This document shows positions 44,310 to 52,982 of a stretch of 64,000 nucleotides of DNA, in pieces (the first letter of the stretch is position 1; the number at the start of each line of letters is the position of its first letter). Below the pieces are notes generated by a model, which saw nothing but the letters and a program-made list of their open reading frames with translations, made no database searches and was not told the origin of the DNA. Position numbers and translations under genes: made by a program. The stretch lies in the NCBI RefSeq assembly GCF_018919145.1, contig NZ_JAHLQJ010000009.1, forward strand, positions 1-64,000. The letters run 5' to 3'. This stretch comes from Paenibacillus brevis (lineage in GTDB: Bacteria; Bacillota; Bacilli; Paenibacillales; Paenibacillaceae).

Positions 44310-45020
44310 CTACAAAGATTGAAAGGCGACCACGACAGAGCCAAGCATAATGGCGATCCCGCTGATTTTGGACGTGAAGAAATAAAAGTCGCTAGGTTCG
44401 GGCTGTTCGAACCAAATCCAGCGGAGCGAAGCCCAGAACAGGATCCGCTGGAACTTTTCATATCGGAAAGTACACCAGCCAAACATAAACAAAGTAACAG
44501 ACAGTATCAAAATGCCGAAGCTTCCTTGCGAGTCGTGGAATTCGGGATGCGCCGCGATAACCAGAGCAGAGGGGAAATATCGCTCTTCTCCGGGAGAAAG
44601 CACTCTGGTGCCGTTCACCTCCATTGTGAGCTCGGGAATAAAATCTCCTTGTTCATCGAGAGCCAAGAACATATCTCCTTGACGGGTTACCCGATACGTC
44701 GTCCCCTCGGGATAACGTACCTCATACTCAAATCCACTCAAGGCTTTCTCGTAAATGATCGAGAAGGTCTTTCCGTTGATTGAAAGTTCAAGGTTATCTC
44801 CCGCTTCTTGAACCAGAACCTTAGGACCCGAGGGGGATGTATATAGAGACTTGCCGCTCTCGGTATGATCAAGGGTATACTTAGCCTGATCCAGATAGAA
44901 TACGCGCACAGAGTAGTAGTGAGTGTAAGCATAGCCGAGGAAAACCAGAACCGCAGTGAACAGCAAGATTATAACCGTAATTCCGCCGATTCTGCGGGCT
45001 TTTGGTATGTTAATTTTCAT
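44310..45020 (-). CDS. Membrane protein of unknown function (DUF6199-like)
   Basis: A 236-residue protein with one N-terminal helix (about residues 13-32), an extracytoplasmic region of about 140 residues (VLVQEAGDNLELSINGKTF, TTYRVTRQGDMFLALDEQGD), and two C-terminal helices around GWCTFRYEKFQRILFW. The layout suggests a small domain outside the membrane, held by helices at both ends. It faintly resembles DUF6199 proteins of Paenibacillus, and no function is known. The ATG at 45020 follows GGAAGGAAG; the open frame runs further upstream, but there it overlaps the divergent lipoprotein gene and is not coding. Its 3' end abuts a family B element. Confidence 0.6.
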   Translation of the reverse strand: MKINIPKARRIGGITVIILLFTAVLVFLGYAYTHYYSVRVFYLDQAKYTLDHTESGKSLYTSPSGPKVLVQEAGDNLELSINGKTFSIIYEKALSGFEYEVRYPEGTTYRVTRQGDMFLALDEQGDFIPELTMEVNGTRVLSPGEERYFPSALVIAAHPEFHDSQGSFGILILSVTLFMFGWCTFRYEKFQRILFWASLRWIWFEQPEPSDFYFFTSKISGIAIMLGSVVVAFQSL

Positions 45021-45203
45021 GGAGTCGATTCTTCCTTCCTGAAATGGGTAATGATTATCCGAATAAGAATATCCGAACCGGGCGTTGGAAAGACTATGTC
45101 CATTCGGAATGCCGATATCTTTCTTAACGCAGCAGCAGATGCAAAGTTCCGAAAAGATATTTGGCTGCAGATCAAATTCAATAATGTCGAGGAGGATATA
45201 ACT

Positions 45204-45782
45204 GTGAAGATTGCAAAGAGCTTGTTGATTGCCGGAATGGCGCTTGCCTTGTTGGCCGGTTGCGGAAACAATGCCAATAACGGAAATACGGGGACAGGAA
45301 ACAACGATACTGCCAATACAGGTAATAATACTGCAGGTAACGGTGAAACGGACGTCGTAACGACTCCTTCCATTGTGAATGAGCCTGATGCGTTCGTGAA
45401 GGCGGTAAGTGAGCAAGGTACCTGGATTATTGCTACATTAAATGATTTAAATATTGACGAAGAGGTCACGGTTGCGGGAACATTCCATGACAAAGGGGCC
45501 GCAGACGGAGATATTTACCGTAAGATTGCCCTGTATGCTCAGGATGCAGATCATAACATCACGGACAGCTATACCCTGACTGTGCCTAAGTTAACTGTTA
45601 AGAGTGAAAACCTTCGGATTCAGGGGGGAACTGTCAAGGGAGACGTCTTTGTTGATGCTGCCGGCTTCAACCTGGATGCCACGGCAACCATAGACGGAAA
45701 CCTTTATTTCTCGAGTGAAGATATGAAGACCTCCGCGAAGATTGACGGAAAAGTGACTGGAGCGAACGAAGTCAAACAATAA
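45204..45782 (+). CDS. Lipoprotein with bactofilin-like C-terminal region
   Basis: A 192-residue lipoprotein with a signal peptide ending ALLAGC. A low-complexity Asn/Gly/Thr linker (residues about 25-60) leads to a beta-rich domain. The last 70 residues show short turns such as IQGGTVKGDVFVD, ATIDGNLYF and AKIDGKVTG, which resemble the beta-helix rungs of bactofilins and related polymer-forming proteins. The start is GTG at 45204, behind GAGGAGG; the ORF reaching upstream is a shadow of the neighbouring gene's region. The gene diverges from a membrane protein, and the two could be regulated together. Function is unknown. Confidence 0.6.
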   Translation: MKIAKSLLIAGMALALLAGCGNNANNGNTGTGNNDTANTGNNTAGNGETDVVTTPSIVNEPDAFVKAVSEQGTWIIATLNDLNIDEEVTVAGTFHDKGAADGDIYRKIALYAQDADHNITDSYTLTVPKLTVKSENLRIQGGTVKGDVFVDAAGFNLDATATIDGNLYFSSEDMKTSAKIDGKVTGANEVKQ

Positions 45783-45814
45783 AGGGCCCCTGATAATAAA
45801 GCAGCCCTATTAAC

Positions 45815-45860
45815 AGCCTGCAGCTCGGTATCTATTGGATACTTGATCTGCAGGCTTTAT
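45815..45860 (+). terminator. Terminator-like hairpin after the lipoprotein gene
   Basis: AGCCTGCAG and CTGCAGGCT form a 9-bp outer stem, with an inner stem GTATC/GATAC in the loop. Only TTTAT follows, so termination may be partial. It lies close to the tetR-type promoter. Confidence 0.5.
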
Positions 45861-45895
45861 ACTGTGATATACTGTTTATGCGATAAACAGTATAT
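45844..45895 (+). promoter_or_regulatory. TetR promoter with palindromic operator
   Basis: A perfect palindrome at 45867-45895 has two 13-base arms, ATATACTGTTTAT and ATAAACAGTATAT, around GCG. It covers the -10 TATACT (45868-45873), which lies 18 bases from TTGATC (45844-45849). This is a classic autoregulation site for the downstream TetR protein. Confidence 0.75.
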
Positions 45896-45919
45896 TGAAT
45901 GGAAAGTAGGACAATCGGT

Positions 45920-46720
45920 ATGTCAAAGGATGAAAAACCAAAATTGGGCGCACCGGCAAAAACGATGCCTTATGGGGTTGCTATTGCCTGGGGATTAGTC
46001 AAGGAACCGCAGCGCGGACCGAAACGGGAACTCAGCATCAAAAAAATTGTAGATAGCGCGATTGCTATCGCCGATGAAGACGGTATTGCGGCGGTATCCA
46101 TGAGCCGGGTCGCAGCCTCGCTCGGTCACACTGCTATGTCCTTATACCGTTATATTCCCAGCAAGGACGATCTCCTGCTGCTCATGCAGGATGCCGTATA
46201 TGATTTAACGCTGCCTGAACACGCTGATTCGGCTGGCTGGCGTGATAGCATGAAATATTTTGTCTGGGGCACGATATCAGTCTTTAGAGATCACCCCTGG
46301 ATTTCCGACATTCCGATATCCGGAGCTCCTGTTACGCCGAACACGCTGCGGATTGTGGATTGGGCGCTTCAAGGATTGAGCGGCTTCGGGCTCGGCGCAA
46401 ACTTCAAGACAGGCATGATTCTGCTTTTAAGCAATTATGCCAGAGCGTGTGGACAATTGCTCGTTGATATGTCCCGCACATTTCAAACAGGCAAGAGCTT
46501 CGGCGAATACACCGTTGAGGATTATAGCCAGGTACTCAAAGAGCTTGTGAGCGCAGAACAGTTTCCTAATTTGTACCCGCTGCTTTTATCCGACAGCGAT
46601 ACCTCTGACGACAGCAGCTATCAGGATTTGGATCAAGAATTCGACTTTGGGCTTGAGTTGATTCTGGATGGCATCGAGCTCCGATTGAAAAGGATAAAGG
46701 AGTCTATTGAACAAGGCTAA
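45920..46720 (+). CDS. TetR-family repressor with TetR_C domain
   Basis: A 266-residue repressor. The helix-turn-helix (about residues 40-85, AVSMSRVAASLGHTAMSLYRYIPSKDDLL) and the C-terminal ligand domain (from ADSAGWRDSMKYFVWG) match the tetracycline-repressor subclass (PF02909). An N-terminal extension of about 25 residues (DEKPKLGAPAKTM) is not part of the family core. The ATG at 45920 is chosen because AAAGTAGGA precedes it; the ORF also permits ATG at 45899, just after the operator. It sits between its own palindromic operator and a MefA-like efflux gene with related half-sites. It most likely releases both when a toxic compound binds. Confidence 0.85.
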   Translation: MSKDEKPKLGAPAKTMPYGVAIAWGLVKEPQRGPKRELSIKKIVDSAIAIADEDGIAAVSMSRVAASLGHTAMSLYRYIPSKDDLLLLMQDAVYDLTLPEHADSAGWRDSMKYFVWGTISVFRDHPWISDIPISGAPVTPNTLRIVDWALQGLSGFGLGANFKTGMILLLSNYARACGQLLVDMSRTFQTGKSFGEYTVEDYSQVLKELVSAEQFPNLYPLLLSDSDTSDDSSYQDLDQEFDFGLELILDGIELRLKRIKESIEQG

Positions 46721-46730
46721 ATCATAATGA

Positions 46731-46788
46731 TTGTCATAACAATTATAGTAGTGTACATTATAAACAGTATACGTCGTAAACAATATAT
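46731..46788 (+). promoter_or_regulatory. Efflux-gene promoter with two direct half-operators
   Basis: TTGTCA (46731-46736) and TACATT (46754-46759) are 17 bases apart. Just downstream are two half-sites in the same orientation: ATAAACAGTATAC (46760-46772) and GTAAACAATATAT (46776-46788). They match 12 and 11 of 13 positions of the right arm of the operator before the TetR gene. The arrangement is direct, not inverted. Confidence 0.65.
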
Positions 46789-46800
46789 CGGGGGTTTTTT

Positions 46801-48024
46801 ATGGAGAATTGGAAAAGGAATATCATTCTGTTTTTAAGCAGCCAAACGATTTCGCTGTTTGGATCTTCACTTGTGCAGTATGCGATCATGTGGCACATCA
46901 CACTGACAACCGAGTCGGGCCTGATGATGACCTTGTTCATTGTTTGCGGGTTCATCCCGACGTTCCTTCTGTCACCGGTTGCTGGCGTATGGGCTGACCG
47001 TTATAACCGAAAAAAGCTGATTATTATAGCAGATGCCATGATTGCCATCTCTACATTCGTTCTTGCTATTGTATTCCTGACGGGATATAAGGAGATCTGG
47101 CTGTTATTTGTCATGTCCGCGATTCGTGCGGTCGGAGCCGGTATTCAAACCCCTGCGGTTGGAGCCATATTGCCGCAAATCGTCCCTGCTGACAAGCTGA
47201 CTCAAGTCAATGGCGTAAATGGAACTTTACAGGCGATCATGATGTTCGTTGCCCCTATGGCCAGTGCAGCATTGCTTACTATGGCTACACTGGAAGCGAT
47301 CTTCTTTATTGATGTGATTACAGCAGCGATTGCTATCCTGACGCTGCTCCTGTTCTTTAAAATTCCTGTGCATGTAAAGGCGTCTGCCGAGCAAACGACG
47401 AGCTATCTGGCAGATTTCAAACAAGGCCTGACTTATATTCAGCAGCATCCTTATCTAAAATCCTTTTTCCTTTTCTTTGCTGTCTTCTTCGTTCTGATGG
47501 CTCCAGCCTCTTTCCTGACCCCGCTTCAGGTTACCAGAACCTTCGGAGACGACGTATGGCGGCTCACAGCGATTGAGATCGCCTTCTCAATCGGCATGAT
47601 GGCCGGCGGCGCAATTATCGCTTCCTGGGGCGGATTCCGCAATAAAGTCCATACGATGGCCTTCGCCAGCCTGATCATGGCTATCTGCACATTTGCCCTC
47701 GGTCTAGCGCCGTTCTTTTGGCTGTATCTGCTGTTCATGGGCACCTTTGGGATTGCCGTGCCACTCTTTAATACGCCGACAACAGTATTGATACAGGAGA
47801 GGGTAGATGAGAGCTATCTCGGCCGCATCTTTGGGATTTTCAGCATGATCTCAACCTCGATGATGCCGATCGGCATGCTGATATTCGGACCGATTGCGGA
47901 TGTCATTGCCATTGAATGGCTACTCATAGGAACCGGGCTGTTGATGATCGTTATATCTCTGCTATTGTCCCGGAACAAACAGCTTGTGGAGATAGGAAAA
48001 CCACTTGAGAGCTCAAATATTTAA
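46801..48024 (+). CDS. MefA-like major facilitator efflux transporter
   Basis: A 407-residue, 12-helix transporter of the macrolide-efflux (MFS_3/MefA) subgroup. The signature between helices 2 and 3 is AGVWADRYNRKKLIIIADAM, and RAVGAGIQTPAVGAILPQIVP and PLFNTPTTVLIQERV are group features. It probably expels a drug by proton antiport. GGGGG lies before the ATG at 46801, and it is controlled by the upstream TetR protein. Close relatives confer macrolide resistance, but the sequence does not show the substrate. A terminator follows the stop. Confidence 0.88.
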   Translation: MENWKRNIILFLSSQTISLFGSSLVQYAIMWHITLTTESGLMMTLFIVCGFIPTFLLSPVAGVWADRYNRKKLIIIADAMIAISTFVLAIVFLTGYKEIWLLFVMSAIRAVGAGIQTPAVGAILPQIVPADKLTQVNGVNGTLQAIMMFVAPMASAALLTMATLEAIFFIDVITAAIAILTLLLFFKIPVHVKASAEQTTSYLADFKQGLTYIQQHPYLKSFFLFFAVFFVLMAPASFLTPLQVTRTFGDDVWRLTAIEIAFSIGMMAGGAIIASWGGFRNKVHTMAFASLIMAICTFALGLAPFFWLYLLFMGTFGIAVPLFNTPTTVLIQERVDESYLGRIFGIFSMISTSMMPIGMLIFGPIADVIAIEWLLIGTGLLMIVISLLLSRNKQLVEIGKPLESSNI

Positions 48025-48032
48025 TTGGATTA

Positions 48033-48062
48033 AAGGGCTTTTTCATACGGAAAAGCCCTTGC
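48033..48062. terminator. Intrinsic terminator after the efflux gene
   Basis: AAGGGCTTTT and AAAAGCCCTT form a 10-bp stem with an eight-base loop. The stem has its own U-rich arm, and the following GCTTGCC has no T-run. Confidence 0.65.
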
Positions 48063-48251
48063 TTGCCTATATGAAAATGCTCGAAATTGGTAGAAATAAT
48101 GAGGAAAAGTATGGATGATCTCACTGAGCTTCGTTCATGTCCATGCAGAGCGCAGAATGCTTAAATAAGAGCGCTTACAAACCTTTAAATTTTAAGTGTT
48201 TAGAGGTAGAATAAAGACATCATCAAAAGTACCTGCTCACAAGGGGTTCCG

Positions 48252-48383
48252 ATGATGATGCGTATCAAGAGTTTTCCATTCCATGCAAGAATACTTGCTA
48301 AGAAGGAGCGCGATTCCGATGGAAAAGGGAAAGCGAAGCGTACAATCATAACGATGGATTCACCTGATAAGACGCGACCGTGA
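48252..48383 (+). CDS. Possible small ORF, 43 codons
   Basis: ATGATGATG preceded by AAGGGG at five bases opens a 43-codon frame with many basic residues (MMMRIKSFPFHARILAKK). No family is recognised. It lies in a 540-bp gap (48063-48606) that holds no other gene and ends in its own terminator. It may be a real short protein, a decayed gene or chance. Confidence 0.2.
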   Translation: MMMRIKSFPFHARILAKKERDSDGKGKAKRTIITMDSPDKTRP

Positions 48384-48559
48384 CAGCGCGGCTTGTGAAC
48401 ATCGTGTACGCGGGAACTCACCCCTGTATGCAGGACATGGAACTACCGCCCGACAGGAGTGCGAGAAAATTCGGAAGTCAAATCAATGAACACCATGTCT
48501 TGGATATGGATTGGTTGACAGTTGGAGGACAGAAGACAATTGAATAACGAGTATAATGA

Positions 48560-48606
48560 AGCATAAATACCCGGTGCGGTACAGCAGCGGGTATTTATGC
48601 TTTTTC
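48560..48606 (+). terminator. Strong terminator in the gap before the lipase gene
   Basis: AGCATAAATACCCG (48560-48573) pairs perfectly with CGGGTATTTATGCT (48588-48601) over 14 bp, and TTTTT follows on the plus strand only. The efflux gene already has its own terminator 500 bases earlier, so this one should end another plus-strand transcript that starts in the gap. Confidence 0.8.
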
Positions 48607-49389
48607 TTATTGGGGGCAAAATCCAGGATTTTGACGGCTTAAATAAGCAGCATACTCGGGATTCTGCCTGGCAAGCTCATCATAATAGCTGCTGATCACA
48701 TGATTCAGGCTGACCGAGCCGTTCTGGAATTCCAGCATCCAGCGAGATTTTACATGGCTAAAATAGTAGACCGCTTCCTGCTTGGGCGGTTTGTAGACGT
48801 TGGGAGGAGCAAGCGGCACAATATCAAACAGATTAGCAATGCGATAGCTGTCAGAGACATAATTGGCACAGGCTTTGCTGAACGCTGGATCCCCAACTCT
48901 GGGAGAACCGAAGGTAAATAGTTGGATAGAAGTGAAAGAGGTATTGGCGGCTAGATCCAAGGCGCATAAGGTCGCCAAGGCCCCGCCGAGACTATGGCCT
49001 GTAATATACAGCTTCTTAGAAGCAGGCAGCTTACGAATCGAGGCGATTAATTTGTCTCTGGACGAAGCGTAAATGTCAGTGAAGCCTTTATGTGAGTATA
49101 TTGGCCCCTTGAGGTAGGGATAGCGCTTTTGAGAGGCGATGAAATCTGAAATCCAGTCTTGGGCCGAGCTTGTGCCGCGAAAGGCGATAATGATCTCCTC
49201 GGGCGACTCCAAAATGAAGCCAAACCGTTCCGTGGTTCCGGATATAGATTTTGCGAGAATTGAATCGTGGAATTGATAGGATAACGGCACGACGAAGACG
49301 CCGTCCGGATTGTTGAATTGGACATAAGTCTGTCCGCAAATTGCGGCGAAGAATAGGGCTCGCTGTTCCAGCGAAGAACCGTAACTCAC
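48607..49389 (-). CDS. Class 3 lipase-like alpha/beta hydrolase
   Basis: A 260-residue lipase of the class 3 (fungal-type) family. The nucleophile elbow is ITGHSLGGALATL with the catalytic Ser, the Asp is likely in LFDIVPLAPP, and the His in VSLNHVISSYY. The lid-side oxyanion block is IIAFRGTSSAQDWISD. No signal peptide is seen, so the enzyme is probably cytoplasmic or spore-located. The start is taken as GTG at 49389, seven bases after AAGGAGG; the ATG at 49395 directly touches the GGAGGG. It ends before the hairpin at 48560. Substrates could be triglycerides or phospholipids. Confidence 0.82.
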   Translation of the reverse strand: MSYGSSLEQRALFFAAICGQTYVQFNNPDGVFVVPLSYQFHDSILAKSISGTTERFGFILESPEEIIIAFRGTSSAQDWISDFIASQKRYPYLKGPIYSHKGFTDIYASSRDKLIASIRKLPASKKLYITGHSLGGALATLCALDLAANTSFTSIQLFTFGSPRVGDPAFSKACANYVSDSYRIANLFDIVPLAPPNVYKPPKQEAVYYFSHVKSRWMLEFQNGSVSLNHVISSYYDELARQNPEYAAYLSRQNPGFCPQ

Positions 49390-49483
49390 CGACATCCCTC
49401 CTTCCTCTATACCATTGATGTATGAGGAAGGAGGACATTCGATGCATAGGGAATTCAGTTCATCCCGAAGCAGCTTTCTTGCG

Positions 49484-49552
49484 GAAAGCTTTCACTTCAG
49501 CACACTTCACACTTTTGCCCTTTTTACGCAGTTTTATAGTTCAGCTTATATA
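49484..49552 (-). repeat. Family B element, left-end fragment in reverse
   Basis: Read on the minus strand, it matches the first 70 bases of the complete copy at 62194, from the terminal repeat (GCTGAACTATAAAA here) through AAGGGCAAAAGTGTGAAGTGT. The rest is absent. It begins five bases after the end of the patB-like gene stop at 49558, read on the minus strand. Confidence 0.6.
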
Positions 49553-49557
49553 TTTCA

Positions 49558-50730
49558 TTAAGATCCGATACGTTCGACAGCTTGCGTAAAGCGCGTGAGC
49601 GCCTCGGCCAGTACATCTCTAGGACAAGCCAGGTTAATGCGAAGGAAGCCCTCGCCTGTCTTGCCGTAAATCGAGCCTTCGTTGAAGGCTATTTTGGCAT
49701 CCCGGTACATTAACCGCTTCAATGCGGCGGGGGCAAGTCCTAAAGAACGGCAGTCCACCCAGAGGAGATAGGTTCCCTCCGAAGGAATCGGAATCAGGCC
49801 GGGTAAATGCTCGCCTAAATATTGAATGGCATAATCATGATTATCCTTGACATAGGTTAATACCGATTCCAGCCATGGCTCTCCTTGGGTATAAGCAGCG
49901 ATGGTTGCGGTAGGTCCGAAGAAATTGACCGAGCCGATGGACAGAGCGGAGACCTCTCCATCAAAAAGACGCTTCAGACTAGGATTGGAGATAGCGACGA
50001 ACGAAGTCTGCAATCCGGGAATATTAAACGTCTTCGATGGGGCCAGGCAGGTGACGGTCCGTTCAGCCAAGGCGGATGACAAGGAAGAAAAGGGATAATG
50101 CTTGTTGCCATCAAAGACGAGGTCGCAGTGAATTTCGTCTGCAACGACTTGCACATCGTATTTGATGCACAGTTCTCCGAGCTGAAGCAATTCCTCCTTC
50201 GTCCATACGCGTCCCCCGGGATTATGGGGACTGCAGAGCAGAAGCAGCTTTGCACCGGCTTGCATGTGCTCTTCCAGCGTGACAAAATCCATTTCATAGC
50301 GCCCATCCTTAAGGATCAAGGGACTATCCGCAATGCTTCGTTCATTTTTTACAATCACATCATAAAAAGGATTATAAACCGGTGACATTACGATCACCTG
50401 GTCGCCGGGAGAGGTAAGAGTACGGACAGCGATGCTCAAGGAAGGAACGACGCCCGGAGAATCCGTCAGCCAGGAAGGATCGATCATCCATTGGTGTCTG
50501 CCTTGGAACCATCCTGTGATCGCGTTCACATATTCCTGGCTCTTGATTGTGTATCCGTAGATCCCCTGGGACGCCCTTGCTACGACGGCCTCGACAATCG
50601 CGGGAGAACATTTGAAGTCCATATCGGCTACCCAAAGCGGCAAGACATCTTCGCCGCCAAACAACTTCTCCCGTTGATCCCATTTGTATGAGAAGGTTCC
50701 ACGACGATCCGGCAATTCATTAAAGTTCAT
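49558..50730 (-). CDS. PatB/MalY-type aminotransferase or cystathionine beta-lyase
   Basis: A 390-residue fold-type I PLP enzyme of the PatB/MalY group, which cleaves cystathionine to homocysteine or acts as a transaminase. Typical segments are LPLWVADMDFKCSPAI near the start, SPHNPGGRVWTKEEL, DEIHCDLVF, and LAPSKTFNIPGLQ with the PLP lysine. AAGGTGA precedes TTG at 50736 and the chosen ATG at 50730. It lies 23 bases after the carbonic anhydrase gene and is co-transcribed with it. A family B end abuts its stop. Whether it acts in methionine synthesis or cysteine breakdown is not visible. Confidence 0.85.
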   Translation of the reverse strand: MNFNELPDRRGTFSYKWDQREKLFGGEDVLPLWVADMDFKCSPAIVEAVVARASQGIYGYTIKSQEYVNAITGWFQGRHQWMIDPSWLTDSPGVVPSLSIAVRTLTSPGDQVIVMSPVYNPFYDVIVKNERSIADSPLILKDGRYEMDFVTLEEHMQAGAKLLLLCSPHNPGGRVWTKEELLQLGELCIKYDVQVVADEIHCDLVFDGNKHYPFSSLSSALAERTVTCLAPSKTFNIPGLQTSFVAISNPSLKRLFDGEVSALSIGSVNFFGPTATIAAYTQGEPWLESVLTYVKDNHDYAIQYLGEHLPGLIPIPSEGTYLLWVDCRSLGLAPAALKRLMYRDAKIAFNEGSIYGKTGEGFLRINLACPRDVLAEALTRFTQAVERIGS

Positions 50731-50753
50731 AGCCAATGTTCACCTTCACTTTC

Positions 50754-51317
50754 TTATGCGTTGTTTCCATCGATGATCAGTTCCAGAGCCCCTGTTGTTG
50801 AATCAATCAGCAGGCCATGCACAGGAATGTGCGGAGGGAGCAATGGATGTTTCTTGACGATGTTCACCGTCTGAATGATGCCTTCTTTTTCATTATCAAA
50901 GCCCCGCAGCCATTTGCGCAGTTTAATGCCCGAGTTCTCCAGTGTGCTAAGCACCTCATCGGAGATTCCCTGATCCTGCATGGAGTGAATGACCCGGTCA
51001 GCATTAAGTGCTGCCATCCCGCACCCCGTATGACCTACGATAAATACCTCCGCGGCTTTCAGTTCATAGATCGCTACGAGAAGACTACGCATGACACTAC
51101 CGAAGGGCTGGGAAATAACTGCGCCAGCGTTCTTGATAATCTTCGCATCTCCATTACGCAAATTCATTGCTTTCGGAAGAAGTTCCACCAGCCGTGTATC
51201 CATGCAAGTGACGATCGCCATCTTCTTCTCCGGAAACTTGTCGGTAATATACGACTCATATTCCTTATTGGCGACAAACTCCCGGTTGTGCTCAAGTATT
51301 GATTGCAGCTGGTTCAA
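50754..51317 (-). CDS. Beta-carbonic anhydrase
   Basis: A 187-residue zinc enzyme that interconverts carbon dioxide and bicarbonate. The zinc ligands and dyad are visible: Cys38 and Asp40 with Arg42 in TCMDTRL, and His96 and Cys99 in GHTGCGM. It is short and of the YtiB type rather than the longer plant-like form. The start is TTG at 51317, six bases after AAGGAGGAG. It leads a two-gene operon with the PatB-like gene. Bicarbonate supports carboxylation steps such as those of amino-acid and fatty-acid synthesis, and a link to the lyase is unclear. Confidence 0.92.
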   Translation of the reverse strand: MNQLQSILEHNREFVANKEYESYITDKFPEKKMAIVTCMDTRLVELLPKAMNLRNGDAKIIKNAGAVISQPFGSVMRSLLVAIYELKAAEVFIVGHTGCGMAALNADRVIHSMQDQGISDEVLSTLENSGIKLRKWLRGFDNEKEGIIQTVNIVKKHPLLPPHIPVHGLLIDSTTGALELIIDGNNA

Positions 51318-51393
51318 AAGAATCTCCTCCTTTTTTTTTGTCCATTGTTAGCGACCTTTGGCAATTGGGTAAGCAAATAAGTGTTCTCAAAAT

Positions 51394-51422
51394 TTGATTA
51401 TACGGTTTGTAAAAAGTATCAT
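51394..51422 (+). promoter_or_regulatory. Sigma-A promoter of the carboxypeptidase gene
   Basis: TTGATT (51394-51399) and TATCAT (51417-51422) are 17 bases apart. The start codon is 43 bases downstream. The gap also holds the start of the divergent carbonic anhydrase gene; no clear promoter for that gene was found. Confidence 0.6.
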
Positions 51423-51464
51423 CAAGAAGAATAGAAAAATCATGAAACCGAGGTGGTAGTATTC

Positions 51465-52982
51465 ATGAAGCAGGAAACGGCAGAACAATGGAAATTATTT
51501 CTGGATCTCTTGCGTAAAATCAGCAGCTACCAAGAGGCTGTTAGCCTGATGCACTGGGATTTGCGTACAGGTGCGCCGAGAAAGGGAGCCGAAGCGCGGT
51601 CTGAGACCATCGGACTTCTCTCGACTGAAGCATTCAAGCTTCAAACCTCGCCTGAAATGGGACAATATTTGAGCTACCTTAACCATGACACCGTGCTCGG
51701 CGAGCTGGATGCGATAGGCCGCAGACTGGTGGAGTTGGTTCAAGAAGAATACGACCGCAGCGTTAAAATTCCTCCGGAGAAGTACCAGGAGTATGTTGAG
51801 CTTACTGCGCATGCGGAGACCCTATGGGCTGATTTCAAGGAAAACAATGATTTCGCAGGTTTTGAGCCCTACTTGACCCGAATTGTGGAGCTGACGCAAG
51901 AGTTTATTGACTACTGGGGACCGAAGGATACCCGTTATGATACGCTCTTGGATATGTATGAGCCCGATTTGACTGTAGAAAAGCTGGATCAGGTATTCGG
52001 ACAGTTCCGTGACCGAGTCGTCCCACTGGTGGATGCAATCACATCTTCACCGAACAAGCCGGAGGCTCCGTTCTTGAATCAGCTGTATGATAAAGGACAG
52101 CAAGAAAAGATAGGGCTTTTCCTGCTCGAGCAAATTGGTTATGACTTTGAGGCAGGGCGTCTGGATGAGACGGTGCATCCTTTCGAGATTACTTTGAATC
52201 AGGGGGATGTTCGGATCACTACGCATTATTTGCAGGATGATCCTACCAGCTCGATGTTCAGTACTCTTCATGAAGGCGGTCATGCCTTGTATGAACAAAA
52301 TGTCTCTCCTGAGCTGGCAGGCACACCGCTGAGCCAGGGAACCTCGATGGGCATTCATGAATCCCAGTCCCGTTTCTGGGAGAATATCATCGGCCGAAGC
52401 CAGGCATTCTGGACAAGATATTACGGAGATCTGCAACAGCACTTTCCGGAGCAGCTGAAGGACGTGACTGCAGACCAGTTCTACCGTGCGGCCAACCGGG
52501 TAGAGAACTCCTTAATCCGGACCGAAGCGGACGAGCTGACATACAATCTGCACATTATTATCCGCTATGAGATTGAGAAGATGATCTTCAACGAAGGCCT
52601 GCCTATCAGCGAGCTGCCTAAGGTATGGAATGAGAAGTACAAGGCTTATCTGGGACTCACACCGCCAAATGACGGACTCGGGGTATTGCAGGATGTGCAT
52701 TGGTCAGGAGGAAGCTTCGGGTATTTCCCATCTTATGCGCTTGGAAATATGTATGCGGCACAGATTACAAATACATTACGCAAGGAGCTTCCGCAATTTG
52801 ACGGCTTTGTGGAAGATGGCAACTTCGCACCGATCAGGGAGTGGCTGACCGAGAAAATTTATAAACACGGCAAGAGTCTCAAGCCTGCCGAGATTATTAT
52901 GAATATTACGGGTGAGCCGCTGAATCCGGATTATCTTGCAGCTTATCTGGAGGAAAAATTCAAAGCGATCTACGGTATTTAA
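51465..52982 (+). CDS. Metallocarboxypeptidase, M32 family (Taq type)
   Basis: A 505-residue zinc carboxypeptidase of family M32, cytoplasmic, removing C-terminal residues from peptides. The metal site is TLHEGGHALYEQ (HExxH), and the family motifs GIHESQSRFWENIIGRS, RVENSLIRTEADELTYNLHI and SGGSFGYFPSYALGNMY are present. Length is typical. The ATG at 51465 follows GAGGTGG by nine bases; an upstream GTG at 51453 is not preferred. It is monocistronic with its own promoter and terminator. It probably serves peptide turnover. Confidence 0.92.
   Translation: MKQETAEQWKLFLDLLRKISSYQEAVSLMHWDLRTGAPRKGAEARSETIGLLSTEAFKLQTSPEMGQYLSYLNHDTVLGELDAIGRRLVELVQEEYDRSVKIPPEKYQEYVELTAHAETLWADFKENNDFAGFEPYLTRIVELTQEFIDYWGPKDTRYDTLLDMYEPDLTVEKLDQVFGQFRDRVVPLVDAITSSPNKPEAPFLNQLYDKGQQEKIGLFLLEQIGYDFEAGRLDETVHPFEITLNQGDVRITTHYLQDDPTSSMFSTLHEGGHALYEQNVSPELAGTPLSQGTSMGIHESQSRFWENIIGRSQAFWTRYYGDLQQHFPEQLKDVTADQFYRAANRVENSLIRTEADELTYNLHIIIRYEIEKMIFNEGLPISELPKVWNEKYKAYLGLTPPNDGLGVLQDVHWSGGSFGYFPSYALGNMYAAQITNTLRKELPQFDGFVEDGNFAPIREWLTEKIYKHGKSLKPAEIIMNITGEPLNPDYLAAYLEEKFKAIYGI

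Noticed and set aside
45021-45416. Extension of the minus-strand membrane-protein ORF to 45416
   Set aside because: It would overlap the divergent lipoprotein gene, and only the ATG at 45020 has a ribosome site next to a membrane helix.
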